Notes under the pieces: generated by a model
What the model was told of the DNA's origin: nothing
The model's database searches: none
What the model saw: the letters and a program-made list of their open reading frames with translations, nothing else
Program-made: the position numbers and the translations under genes
Source of the DNA: Streptomyces sp. NBC_01016
GTDB lineage: Bacteria > Actinomycetota > Actinomycetes > Streptomycetales > Streptomycetaceae
NCBI RefSeq assembly: GCF_026341035.1
Contig: NZ_JAPEOQ010000002.1
Span: 2,232,001 to 2,296,000 of the forward strand
DNA: 64,000 bases
Direction: 5' to 3'
In this document: piece by piece, positions 27,220 to 36,091 of the stretch
Position numbering within the stretch: the stretch's first letter is position 1
How the letters are laid out: each line of letters begins with the position of its first letter

Positions 27220-27235
27220 CAGAATCAAAATTTTG
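27220..27235. promoter_or_regulatory. Module operator copy 5: CAGAAT-N4-ATTTTG
   Basis: CAGAATCAAAATTTTG, one mismatch in the right arm, 112 bases upstream of the DHA2 transporter start and inside an AT-rich stretch likely to be its promoter. Confidence 0.55.
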
Positions 27236-27346
27236 TTATTTCGGTGAGGTGCGGCACGATGGGCCCGCACGGCGGGGTGAGCCACCCGTCGGGGAGCCGA
27301 TCCCTCTCCGCACCTGATGTCGTCGTGCCGGTTATGGAGCGGATAC

Positions 27347-28813
27347 GTGTCCTCAGCCCTGTCCGAAACGAGTCTGGTCCAGCGGCCCCGGAGGTTCTTC
27401 CTCTGCCTCATTCTGGTGACCGCCCTGGGTGCGCTCGACCACACAATCGTCGCCACGGCGCTGCCCGATATCGCCGAGGAGCTCGGCAGTCCGCAGCGCA
27501 CCTCTTGGGTCGTGGCCGCGTACACACTGGCGATCACCGCAGCGATGCCCGCGGCCGGCGCGTTGGGCGACCGGTTCGGCCGCCGTCAGGTCCTGGCCGG
27601 CTCCGTTCTGGTATTCCTGATCGCCTCGGTCGCCTGCGGGCTTGCGACCGGCATCGAGATGCTCGCTCTGGCCCGGTTCTTCCAGGGGCTCGGCGGTGCC
27701 GGCCTCCTGGTGCTGCCGCAGGCCGTGGTGGCCGATGTCGTCCCGGTCCGGGAACGGGCCGCCTATCTAGGCCCGCTCGGAGCGGTCTTCGCCGTCGCCA
27801 CTGTGGTCAGCCCCCTGCTGGGCGGCTGGCTCACCGACTTCGCGTCTTGGCGCTGGACCTTCTGGATCAACCTGCCGATCGGCGCGCTCGCCCTGCTGTT
27901 CGTTTTCGTCGCAGTGCCGGGCACCGGCGTGCCCGTCACCTCCGCCCGCCCCCGGTTCGACACGGTGGGCGCCGCGCTGATCGCGGTGTCGGCCGTGGGG
28001 TTCGTCCTGGTCGCCTCGGCGGCGGGGGAGACGGGTTGGACTCCCGGTGTCGCCGTCGGTGCCGCCCTTACCGCGGTCCTCACGGCGGTGACGCTGTGGT
28101 GGGAAAGTCGTTGCGCTCTCCCCGTACTGCCGGTGCGGACGCTCGTCCGGGGGGTGGTAGCCCAGTGCTGCGCGCTCGGACTGCTCGCCGGCCTCGGCCT
28201 GTTCGGCGCGCTTGCCTACGTGCCGATGTGGGTGGAAGGTATCCACGGCTCTTCCGCGACTGTGTCCGGACTCATGCTGCTGCCGGTGACGCTCGGGATC
28301 GTCGCAGGGATCAACGGTTCGGGACTGGCCGTTCGCAGGTGGGGCCTATGGCGGCCCTTTCCCGTGGCCGGCTGTGCGACGGCGATCGGCGCCGGGGCCG
28401 CCCTGGCCGTCCTCAGCAGCAGCCATCCGCCGCTCCCGGTCATCGCGCTCCTGCTGATGCTGCTCGGTCTGGGAGCCGGACTGTTCATGCAGGTCGTCGT
28501 GGTCGTCGCCCAGGACGCAGCCGGCCGGGAAGCCGCCGGTGCGGTGACGGCGGGGTTGAGCTTTCTGCGGGAGCTGGGCGTACTGGCCGGCGCCGTCGTG
28601 CTCGGGGCCGTCGCGGCGCACGGGCTGGGCGGCAGTACGGACGGCGCACGCACGGCAGCCGAGTACGGTGCGGCCTTCACGCCCGTCTTCGCGGTCACGA
28701 CTGCCTGCTTTGCGGCCGGTCTGGTCGTTGCCCTCCTTCTTCCGAAAGGGCGCCTGGGGCGCCGGTCGGACGACCGGGCGTCGGGGGCCGCTGCCGCCAC
28801 CCCCTCCGCGTGA
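27347..28813 (+). CDS. DHA2-family MFS drug exporter (EmrB/QacA type)
   Basis: GTG 27347 with GGAG 7 bases upstream is preferred over ATG 27317, which lacks one. The 488-residue protein has about 14 membrane segments. TM1 contains ALDHTIVATALPDIAEELG, typical of the DHA2 group, and the loop after TM2 has GALGDRFGRRQVL; ARFFQGLGGAGLLVLPQAVV is also characteristic. It should export a hydrophobic drug or metabolite by proton antiport. Pairing with an importer-like MFS gene across shared operators suggests balanced uptake and efflux of the module's substrate or product. Confidence 0.9.
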   Translation: MSSALSETSLVQRPRRFFLCLILVTALGALDHTIVATALPDIAEELGSPQRTSWVVAAYTLAITAAMPAAGALGDRFGRRQVLAGSVLVFLIASVACGLATGIEMLALARFFQGLGGAGLLVLPQAVVADVVPVRERAAYLGPLGAVFAVATVVSPLLGGWLTDFASWRWTFWINLPIGALALLFVFVAVPGTGVPVTSARPRFDTVGAALIAVSAVGFVLVASAAGETGWTPGVAVGAALTAVLTAVTLWWESRCALPVLPVRTLVRGVVAQCCALGLLAGLGLFGALAYVPMWVEGIHGSSATVSGLMLLPVTLGIVAGINGSGLAVRRWGLWRPFPVAGCATAIGAGAALAVLSSSHPPLPVIALLLMLLGLGAGLFMQVVVVVAQDAAGREAAGAVTAGLSFLRELGVLAGAVVLGAVAAHGLGGSTDGARTAAEYGAAFTPVFAVTTACFAAGLVVALLLPKGRLGRRSDDRASGAAAATPSA

Positions 28814-28903
28814 GGGCTGCTCGGCGGCTTGTGAACTGGCCGCGCCAACACGAAGGCGCACGCGACCCTTTGACCGGTCAGGGCTCCCGCTCTAATCTAA
28901 AAT

Positions 28904-28919
28904 CAGAGTTTGGATTCTG
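28904..28919. promoter_or_regulatory. Module operator copy 6: CAGAGT-N4-ATTCTG
   Basis: CAGAGTTTGGATTCTG, one mismatch in the left arm, 20 bases before the flavin reductase start. So close to the start, binding would block transcription directly. Confidence 0.6.
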
Positions 28920-28939
28920 AAGTGAGGCAACGATTCGCC

Positions 28940-30106
28940 ATGGACACGCCTACGACCGAGCCGATCGCGCCCGCCAAGTTCCGCAAGGCGCTCGGTCACT
29001 ACCCGACAGGTGTCGCTCTGGTGGCATCCCGCGACGCGGCCGGCACACCGGTCGGGATGGTCGTGGGCACCTTCACCTCCGTCTCGCTCGCCCCGCCCCT
29101 CGTCGCTTTCCTTCCGGACCGCTCCAGCACCTCTTGGCCGCGCATCCGTGAGACCGGCCGGTTCTGCGTGAGTGTCCTCGGGGCCGGCCAGGAGGAGGTG
29201 TGCCGGTCGTTCTTCACCAAGGAGATGGACCGGTTCCAGCGTTACTGCGCCGACGACGCCCCGTCCGGTAGTCCCCGAGTGAGTGGAGCCGTCCTGTGGG
29301 TCGACTGTGCCGTCGAGTCGGTGATCGAAGCCGGTGACCACGACATCGTGCTCGGACGGGTCCAGGACATCGCGGTACCCGAATCACCCGCACTGCCCCT
29401 GCTGTTCCTGCGCGGCGGGTACGGCGCCCCGGCTCCCCTCTCCCTCCAGGCCGCGTCGCCGGAGCCGGGCGCACGGCTGCGGCTCGCCGACGCCGTTCGC
29501 CCGGAGGCCGAGGCCATCGCCCGCGGACTCGGCCTTGAATGCCTCGTCAGCGCGGCGGTGGACGATCACGTCGTCTCCCTCGTGGCGGCCGGTGTCGGAT
29601 CCTCGCCCCACGGCAGTCCCACGCGGGTCGGCGCGGCCTTCCCGCTCGCGGCCCCCTTCGGACCGCTCTTCGCCGCCTGGGCCTCGCCGGCCGAGCAGGA
29701 GGCTTGGATCGCCAGGAACAGCCAGCTTCTGGGCGAACAGGGCGGACGCACCGCTCGTGAGGATCTCGAGGCCGTCCGGGCTCTGGGCTACCAGGTGACC
29801 ACCGGCCGGGCGACCGCCGACCAGTTCGAGCGGGTGGTGGAGAACGGCGCGAGCGACACAGACCGGGCCGGAGACCTCCTCCGCCGGCTCGCCGAACGGG
29901 GCCCCGGCCCCGGCCTGCGGGTCCCGCTGCGCGAGCTGACGGACGTCACGTCCCTCGCGGCGGCGGTGCACACCGCCGACGGGCGTGTCGGGCTCTCCTT
30001 GCACCTCATCGGCTTCACCGGAAACGAGACACCCGACCGGCTGGTCGAGTGCCGCGACCGCCTGCTGGCCGGCGTCGAACGCGCTCGCGCGCTGATCGGT
30101 TCCTGA
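28940..30106 (+). CDS. Flavin reductase fused to IclR-like effector-binding domain
   Basis: A 388-residue fusion from ATG 28940. Residues 1-165 are a flavin reductase-like FMN-binding split barrel (PF01613): FRKALGHYPTGVALVASRDA, GMVVGTFTSVSLAPPLVAF and the later GDHDIVLGRVQDI. From about 180 the sequence follows the IclR effector-binding fold: RLADAVRPEAEAIARGLGLE, SLVAAGVGS, TRVGAAFPLAAPFGPLFAAW and EDLEAVRALGYQVTTGR. There is no HTH, so the second domain is a ligand sensor or scaffold rather than a regulator. The reductase should supply reduced flavin to the LLM monooxygenase downstream; ligand control of flavin supply is an inference. Confidence 0.85.
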   Translation: MDTPTTEPIAPAKFRKALGHYPTGVALVASRDAAGTPVGMVVGTFTSVSLAPPLVAFLPDRSSTSWPRIRETGRFCVSVLGAGQEEVCRSFFTKEMDRFQRYCADDAPSGSPRVSGAVLWVDCAVESVIEAGDHDIVLGRVQDIAVPESPALPLLFLRGGYGAPAPLSLQAASPEPGARLRLADAVRPEAEAIARGLGLECLVSAAVDDHVVSLVAAGVGSSPHGSPTRVGAAFPLAAPFGPLFAAWASPAEQEAWIARNSQLLGEQGGRTAREDLEAVRALGYQVTTGRATADQFERVVENGASDTDRAGDLLRRLAERGPGPGLRVPLRELTDVTSLAAAVHTADGRVGLSLHLIGFTGNETPDRLVECRDRLLAGVERARALIGS

Positions 30107-30231
30107 CTCGGGACCTGGACTGCCCATATACCACTCACCTTGTTCCTCTGAGGTGGGCGACCGGGTGTCGCCCACCCCCTCGTTTTCCCCGACCACCCCC
30201 ACGCTCGACGTGGGCAGACCAGGAGGCCACC

Positions 30232-31332
30232 GTGCGCTTCTCCGCATTTCTCACCACCCGCTCAGCAGGTCCGGACGAGGACCGGCGCATCACCAAGGCA
30301 CTCGTCGACCATGCTGTCGACGTCGAACGCCTCGGCTTCGACGCAGTCTTCCTCCCCGACCACCACTTCACGGGCTACTGCCCGCCCGCCAGCGACCCGA
30401 TGATGTTCGCCTCGTTCCTGGCCGCCCGGCTGCCCCGCCTGTACTACGGGTTCTCCGTGCAGACCATCGCGCTGCACCACCCCGTGCGCTTTGCCGAGCG
30501 CCTCAACCTCCTGGACCAGCTCACCGACGGCAAGCTCCTCGTCGGCACCGGCAGCGGCACCACCCCCGAGGAGATGATCGGCCTCGGCATCAACTTCAAG
30601 GACACGCCGGAACTGTCCAAGTCCCACCTCGCCCTGGTGCGGCAGCTGTGGGCCAAGAAGGCCGAGGACGAGCCGTTCGTGTTCGACAACGGTCACTACA
30701 AGGGCGCCGTGGTTTCCCGCATCGTCCCCGCCTCGTACACCGAAGGTGGCCCGCAGCTGATGTCGGTCGCCCTGCGCCCGTCGAGCGTCGAGCGGGCGGC
30801 AGCCGAGGCTCAGCCCGCATTCATCCCGGCCTTCACGCCACCCGCCCTGGACGATGGCGAGCCGCTGAAGCACCTGCGCACGCACTTTACGGCCTACCGC
30901 ACGGCCCTGGAGGCCGCCGGACACCCGCAGGACAAGGTGGCCCGGGCGCTGGAGTGGACTACACACACGTACCAGCACGTCCACGTCGCCGAGACGGACG
31001 AGCAGGCCGAGGAGGAGTTCCAGATCCTCATGGGGCAGTACCAGGCGGCCGTCGAGCGCGAGCACGAGGCCAACCTGGAGGCCGAGAAGCTGTCCGGCGT
31101 CACCCTCAAGTCGCCGCCCAACGCCCTGGATTCCGGATGGCAGCGCACCTGGTGCGTCTGGGGCAGCCCAGCCACCGTGGCCGAGCACCTCCAGGAGGTG
31201 TCCGGGATCGGCATAGGCAACGTGCTCGGCGGATTCCTGGGCGGTCCGCTCACCCTGGAGCGTGCTGAGTTCGGCAAGAAGTCGCTCGAACTCTTCGCCA
31301 CCGAGGTCATGCCCAAGTTCCGGTCGAACTGA
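30232..31332 (+). CDS. LLM-class flavin-dependent monooxygenase
   Basis: A 366-residue bacterial-luciferase-like oxidoreductase. GTG 30232 follows AGGAGG by 5 bases. The barrel motifs are clear: ERLGFDAVFLPDHHFTGY, YGFSVQTIALHHPVRFAERL, LLDQLTDGKLLVGTGSGT and WCVWGSPATVAEHLQEV. Such enzymes use reduced FMN and oxygen to hydroxylate, cleave or Baeyer-Villiger oxidise substrates. It lies 125 bases after the flavin reductase fusion on the same strand, a likely two-component pair. The substrate cannot be told from sequence; flanking glycosidases suggest an aglycone. Confidence 0.9.
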   Translation: MRFSAFLTTRSAGPDEDRRITKALVDHAVDVERLGFDAVFLPDHHFTGYCPPASDPMMFASFLAARLPRLYYGFSVQTIALHHPVRFAERLNLLDQLTDGKLLVGTGSGTTPEEMIGLGINFKDTPELSKSHLALVRQLWAKKAEDEPFVFDNGHYKGAVVSRIVPASYTEGGPQLMSVALRPSSVERAAAEAQPAFIPAFTPPALDDGEPLKHLRTHFTAYRTALEAAGHPQDKVARALEWTTHTYQHVHVAETDEQAEEEFQILMGQYQAAVEREHEANLEAEKLSGVTLKSPPNALDSGWQRTWCVWGSPATVAEHLQEVSGIGIGNVLGGFLGGPLTLERAEFGKKSLELFATEVMPKFRSN

Positions 31333-31460
31333 CCGTAAGGCGAAACCGACCCAGCCGACGCTTGCGCGCCGGCCCTTTCGCACCGCTCTCCCCTGTTCCC
31401 GCCCGGCACCGATCCGGAACAGCGGGACAGCGGGGACGCCCGACGCCCACACTCACTCTT

Positions 31461-31477
31461 GGTGACGTCGTATCACC
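31461..31477. promoter_or_regulatory. Inverted repeat upstream of GH78 gene
   Basis: GGTGACGTCGTATCACC has GGTGA/TCACC arms around a 7-base centre, 36 bases before the rhamnosidase start. It is unlike the CAGAAT motif, so the GH78/GH43 pair may answer to a different regulator. Confidence 0.3.
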
Positions 31478-31513
31478 TGCATCTCAGCAGGAAAGCACAA
31501 GGAAGGTAATCCC

Positions 31514-34174
31514 GTGAGCGCACCCACACGGCTTCGAGTCGAGCTCTTGGACGACGCACACGGCATCACGGAGCCCCGGCCGAGACTGTCCTGGCTGCTT
31601 CCGTCCGATTGCCGGGTGCAACACGCCTACCAGCTGCGCATGGGGGAGTGGGACTCGGGCAAGGTGGAGTCCGGTGAGAGCGTGCTGGTCGCCACCGGGG
31701 CACCGCCGCTGCGCTCGCGGGAACGCCGCGCCTGGCAGGTCCGCGTCTGGACGGACGCCGGTCGCAGCGATTGGTCGGCGCCGTCGTGGCTGGAGGCCGG
31801 CCTGTTGGAGCCGGAGGACTGGCAGGCGGCCTGGATCCGGCCCGCAGAGGAGACCGTGGCAGCCGCGGGGGAGCGGCCCGCCCATCTCCTGCGCGGGATA
31901 CTGACCCTGCCCGGCGCGGTGACGACCGCGCGGGCGCACGTCACTGCCGAGGGCATCTACGAACTCTTCGTCAACGGTGTCCGGATCGGAGACGACGAAC
32001 TCACCCCCGGCTTCACCGATTACCGCAGCACCCTCCAGGTGCAGACCTACGACGTCGGCTCCCTGCTCCGCCCCGGCGCCAACACCGTCGGTGCCGTCCT
32101 GTCCGACGGTTGGTTCCGCGGCGTCAACGGCATGTTCCGGGACGCCGACTGCTTCGGGACCCACACTGCCCTGCTCCTTCAGATGCATCTCACCCTGCAT
32201 GACGGCACGGAGGACGTGTTCTGCACCGACGCGACCTGGACCAGCACCACAGGCGGAATCACCCGCGCAGACCTCCTGGGCGGGGTCACCGCAGACCTGC
32301 GGGCGGAACCGGTCGGATGGACCTCCGCCGTCTCCGACACCCGTACCTGGACACCCGTCACCGTGGCAGACACCGGGTACGACCGCCTGGCCGCGTCCCC
32401 CGCGCCCCCGGTCCGCAGGACCGGGTACCGCAGACCCCTGTCGGTCGTTCGCTCCCCCTCCGGCGCTCAGGTGGCCGACTTCGGCGAGAACGTCGTCGGA
32501 TGGGTGCGCCTGTCCGAACTCGGCCCCCGGTGCACCCGGCTGACCCTCATTCATGGCGAGGCCCTGACCCCTGACGGGGAGGTTACCCGGCGCAATCTGC
32601 TCCCGGACCACATGCCGCCCGACTGGGAGGAAAAACTGAACCCCGGTCAGGTGGACGTGGTCGTCTCCGCCGGACGCGCAGGTGAGGTTTTCGAACCCCG
32701 GCACGCCACCAAGGGGTTCCGGTACGTGGCCGTGGAGGGCGACCTGCGTGACCTCACCCCCGACGACCTCACCGCCGTCGTCGTGCACACCGACCTGCGA
32801 CCGACCGGAACCTTCCGATGCGCCGACGAACGCCTGAACCGGCTGCACGAGATCGCCGTACGCAGTTTCCTGGGCAACGCTGTCGACGTCCCCACCGACT
32901 GCCCGACCAGAGAGCGATCGGGGTGGACCGGCGACTGGGCTCTCTTCGTCCCGACGGCCGCCTTCCTCTTCGACGTGGCCGGCTTCTCCCGGAAATGGCT
33001 GCGAGATCTGGCCACGCAGCAGTTCGAAGACGGTGTCGTACCCAACTTCGTCCCCGACCAGCTGGGCCCCGCCACACGCGACCATCCCCTCATCGGGGAG
33101 AACCTGGGCTCGGCGGGCTGGGGGGATGCCGCGGTGATCGTGCCATGGGAGATCTTCCGGGCCTACGGAGACCGGGAGTTGCTGGAGCGGCAGTGGCCGT
33201 CGATGGTGGCGTGGGTCGAGCGGGCAATCCGGATGGCGCGAGAGGGACGGCATCCGAACCGCGCCGCGAACTTCCCTGAGCCCGCGCCGCACGAGGAGTA
33301 CCTCTGGGACACCGGTTTCCACTTCGGCGAGTGGCTGGAACCAGGGGATCAGCCCGGCTGGGAGGAGCTGCGCGCCCTCGACCAGTCCGCGGTCGCCACC
33401 GCCTATCTGCGGCACTCCAGCTGTCTGCTGAGCCGCATCGCTGTTGTACTGGGGCGTGGGGTCGATGCTGAGCGCTTCCGTGAGATCAGCGAACACGCCC
33501 GCCTCGCCTGGCAGACCGAGTTCGTGGACGAGACGGGCCGAGTGCAGCCCGAGACCCAGGCCACCCTGGTCCGAGCGCTCGCCTTCGACCTTGTCGACCC
33601 GGACCTGCGGCCGTCCCTCGCCAATCGCCTGGCCGAACTGGTGAGAGCTGTTGGCACCCGCGTCGGGACCGGCTTCCTGGCCACGCCGCATCTTCTTCCC
33701 GTCCTCGCCGAGACGGGCTATGCCGACCTCGCCTACGAGTTGCTGCTGCAGAACACGCCGCCGTCATGGATGCACATGCTGGATAACGGGGCCACCACGG
33801 TCTGGGAGCTGTGGGAGGCCATAGACGCCGATGGTGTGGCGCACGAATCGCTGAACCACTACAGCAAGGGCGCGGTCATTTCCTTCCTGCACCGGTTCGT
33901 AGCAGGGCTGCGCGTCCTTGACGAGGGACCGGGCTACCGGCGTTTCAGGGTGCAACCGTGTCCGGGTAGCGGGCTGACCTGGGCGGAAGCCGTCCATGAC
34001 AGTCCTTACGGCCGCATTGAAGTGGCTTGGCGGAACCACGGGGAAACCACCCGCATGCGCGTAGTGGTGCCCCAGGGCACCCAGGCCGAAGTCAGGCTTC
34101 CCGACGGCCGGCGTGCTGACATCGGCCCCGGGACGGCGCTCTTCGAATGGATGAGCCGTCAGGACGAAGCATGA
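31514..34174 (+). CDS. GH78 alpha-L-rhamnosidase
   Basis: 886 residues with GTG start and an AAGGAAGG site upstream. The layout is that of GH78: N-terminal beta domains (TEPRPRLSW, later LFVNGVRIGDDELTPGFTDY), then an (alpha/alpha)6 barrel. The acidic cluster DCPTRERSGWTGDW lies at about 461-474 and the base region TVWELWEAIDADG at about 760, with a C-terminal beta domain. It releases terminal alpha-L-rhamnose from plant glycosides or polysaccharides. No signal peptide, so the substrate must be taken up first. It follows the LLM monooxygenase by 181 bases and precedes a GH43 gene on the same strand. Confidence 0.95.
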   Translation: MSAPTRLRVELLDDAHGITEPRPRLSWLLPSDCRVQHAYQLRMGEWDSGKVESGESVLVATGAPPLRSRERRAWQVRVWTDAGRSDWSAPSWLEAGLLEPEDWQAAWIRPAEETVAAAGERPAHLLRGILTLPGAVTTARAHVTAEGIYELFVNGVRIGDDELTPGFTDYRSTLQVQTYDVGSLLRPGANTVGAVLSDGWFRGVNGMFRDADCFGTHTALLLQMHLTLHDGTEDVFCTDATWTSTTGGITRADLLGGVTADLRAEPVGWTSAVSDTRTWTPVTVADTGYDRLAASPAPPVRRTGYRRPLSVVRSPSGAQVADFGENVVGWVRLSELGPRCTRLTLIHGEALTPDGEVTRRNLLPDHMPPDWEEKLNPGQVDVVVSAGRAGEVFEPRHATKGFRYVAVEGDLRDLTPDDLTAVVVHTDLRPTGTFRCADERLNRLHEIAVRSFLGNAVDVPTDCPTRERSGWTGDWALFVPTAAFLFDVAGFSRKWLRDLATQQFEDGVVPNFVPDQLGPATRDHPLIGENLGSAGWGDAAVIVPWEIFRAYGDRELLERQWPSMVAWVERAIRMAREGRHPNRAANFPEPAPHEEYLWDTGFHFGEWLEPGDQPGWEELRALDQSAVATAYLRHSSCLLSRIAVVLGRGVDAERFREISEHARLAWQTEFVDETGRVQPETQATLVRALAFDLVDPDLRPSLANRLAELVRAVGTRVGTGFLATPHLLPVLAETGYADLAYELLLQNTPPSWMHMLDNGATTVWELWEAIDADGVAHESLNHYSKGAVISFLHRFVAGLRVLDEGPGYRRFRVQPCPGSGLTWAEAVHDSPYGRIEVAWRNHGETTRMRVVVPQGTQAEVRLPDGRRADIGPGTALFEWMSRQDEA

Positions 34175-34234
34175 CCAGCGAGACGCACCGGCCTGAGCGG
34201 TAACCAACTCGCAACGGGGCCGACTTCTCGTTCG

Positions 34235-34253
34235 GCCTGATCGCAGATCAGGC
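34235..34253. terminator. Short hairpin between GH78 and GH43 genes
   Basis: GCCTGATC-GCA-GATCAGGC, an 8-bp perfect stem with a 3-base loop, 61 bases after the GH78 stop. It may act as a weak terminator or an RNA-stability element between the two glycosidase genes. Confidence 0.5.
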
Positions 34254-34279
34254 GTGGCCCTTTCCCGACAGGAGAGACA

Positions 34280-35770
34280 ATGCACCTGCCCACCCGGCCC
34301 GTCATCAGCGGCTTTCACCCCGATCCCACGATCTGCCGTGTCGACGGTACGTACTACATGGCCCACTCCAGCTTTGAGTACGCACCTGGAGTCCCGCTGT
34401 ACCGGTCGGCCGACCTGCGGACCTGGGAGCACATCGGGCACGCGCTCGACAGGCCTTCGCAGCTGTCCCTCACCGGAGCGGCGGCGTCAGGAGGCATCTT
34501 CGCGCCGACGCTACGCCACCATGATGGCTTGTTCTGGCTCATCACCACGAACCTGACCGATGGCGGAGGCCACCTCCTGGTGACCGCCCAGGACCCGGCT
34601 GGGCCCTGGTCGGATCCGGTGCGGTTCCCCGACGCTCCGGGCATCGATCCAGACCTGGCCTGGGACAGGGACGGCACCTGCTACCTGACATGGTCGGGCT
34701 TCGACGACCACGGGCCCATGGGCCTGGTCCAAGCGGAGGTCGATCCCACGACGGGCAAGGTCCTCTCCGAGCCACGGCAGCTGTGGCAGGGCACCGGTGG
34801 CAAATTCCCGGAAGGGCCACACCTCTATCGCATCGGGGATTTCTGGTACCAGCTCATCGCCGAGGGCGGGACCGAGCGTGGGCACTCGATCACGATCGCT
34901 CGTGCTTCTTCCCCCGCCGGACCGTTCGAGCCGTGTCCGTGGAACCCGATCCTCACCGCTCGAGGCACCGATTCGCCGGTGCAGAACGCCGGCCACGGCG
35001 ACCTCGTCGAGCGACCGGACGGGCAGTGGGCCCTGGTATACCACGGCGTCAGGACGCGGGGGACCAGTCCCGAGTGGCACGTTCTCGGGCGGGAGACCTT
35101 CGCCTCGCGGATCACTTGGGAGGACGGATGGCCCCAGGTCGGGGAGCCGGTGGAGGCGGCCTACCCGGCCATTGTGAACGAGGAACTGTCAGGCACCATC
35201 CTTCCTCCGTCCTGGGCCGCCCCCGGACGGTTTCCCGACGAGCTCCTGAAGCCGGCCGAGAACGGCTGGCGACTCACTCCCGCCGACTCCGGGGAGGCTG
35301 TTTTCGTGGGACGCCGTCAGGAGCACCTCTACGCCCGAATCCGTGCGGAGGTCCGTGTCGAGGACGGCGAGGGCGGATTGGAACTGCGCATCGACCCCCG
35401 GCACGCGGTGCGGCTGGAAGTGGCCGGCGGGCAGGTACGTGCCGTTGCCCGCATCGGCTCACTGGAGTCACTCCTCGGTGAGACCAACATCGACGGTCAA
35501 ACCGACCTCACCTTGACACTCCGGATAGAGCCAGCCGACGGCCATATCTTCAGCACCGAACTGGGCCCCGACAAGCTTGTCGCCACAGTCACCGGCCGCG
35601 ACGGCACCACCGAGATCGGGCGCGTCGACGGCCGGTACTTCTCGACGGAGGTCGCCGGAGGGATGACCGGTCGCTTGATTGGCCTTTTCTGTGACAGAGG
35701 TGACCTGATCGTCCGATCGTTCACCTACACGGGATCCGATGACCCCGATGCCTTGGACCGGGACGGCTGA
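34280..35770 (+). CDS. GH43 beta-xylosidase / alpha-L-arabinofuranosidase
   Basis: A 496-residue enzyme, ATG 34280 six bases after GGAG. The five-bladed propeller catalytic residues are visible: base Asp in GFHPDPTICRVDGTYY, modulator Asp in GIDPDLAWDRDGTCYL, acid Glu in GGKFPEGPHLYRI. The C-terminal 180 residues (from about 310) form the beta-sandwich of subfamily GH43_11/12-type enzymes. No signal peptide. It would remove xylose or arabinose residues; with GH78 and GH3 it makes a set for stripping mixed sugar chains. Confidence 0.93.
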   Translation: MHLPTRPVISGFHPDPTICRVDGTYYMAHSSFEYAPGVPLYRSADLRTWEHIGHALDRPSQLSLTGAAASGGIFAPTLRHHDGLFWLITTNLTDGGGHLLVTAQDPAGPWSDPVRFPDAPGIDPDLAWDRDGTCYLTWSGFDDHGPMGLVQAEVDPTTGKVLSEPRQLWQGTGGKFPEGPHLYRIGDFWYQLIAEGGTERGHSITIARASSPAGPFEPCPWNPILTARGTDSPVQNAGHGDLVERPDGQWALVYHGVRTRGTSPEWHVLGRETFASRITWEDGWPQVGEPVEAAYPAIVNEELSGTILPPSWAAPGRFPDELLKPAENGWRLTPADSGEAVFVGRRQEHLYARIRAEVRVEDGEGGLELRIDPRHAVRLEVAGGQVRAVARIGSLESLLGETNIDGQTDLTLTLRIEPADGHIFSTELGPDKLVATVTGRDGTTEIGRVDGRYFSTEVAGGMTGRLIGLFCDRGDLIVRSFTYTGSDDPDALDRDG

Positions 35771-36091
35771 CCCGATTCGAGTATGCCCAGCGACTACCGC
35801 CGAGGAACTCTGGAGGACCACACGTCCTCGGTAGCCCGGCGGAGACGGCCGACAAGCCATATCTACCCTTGCCTCTTCCCTGGGGTGACGTATGACGTGA
35901 AGCTTCCCCTTGATCCAGGACACCTGGAGACTGGGACATGAGGTTCCAGAGGAAGTAGCTCACCAGGGGAAACAGCAGTTGGTGCGGCTCGCTGGAGGGG
36001 TCTGGTCCGGAAATGGTCCGGATCTTGGTCCGTCTCGGCTTGCGCAAGGTGTTGCTGCTGGGCGGGGCCTCCTCGGACCGGCGCTGTGATC
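35771..36091. other. Junction region without a gene
   Basis: About 320 bases of apparent IS debris. It contains GGTCCGGAAATGGTCCGGAT (around 36005-36024), almost identical to a stretch at 16084-16103 just before the CRISPR remnant, so both places probably keep the end of the same mobile element. No coding frame is convincing. Confidence 0.45.

Noticed and set aside
31484..33691. 735-codon minus-strand open frame
   Set aside because: Complete antisense of the GH78 rhamnosidase gene; a GC-codon shadow.
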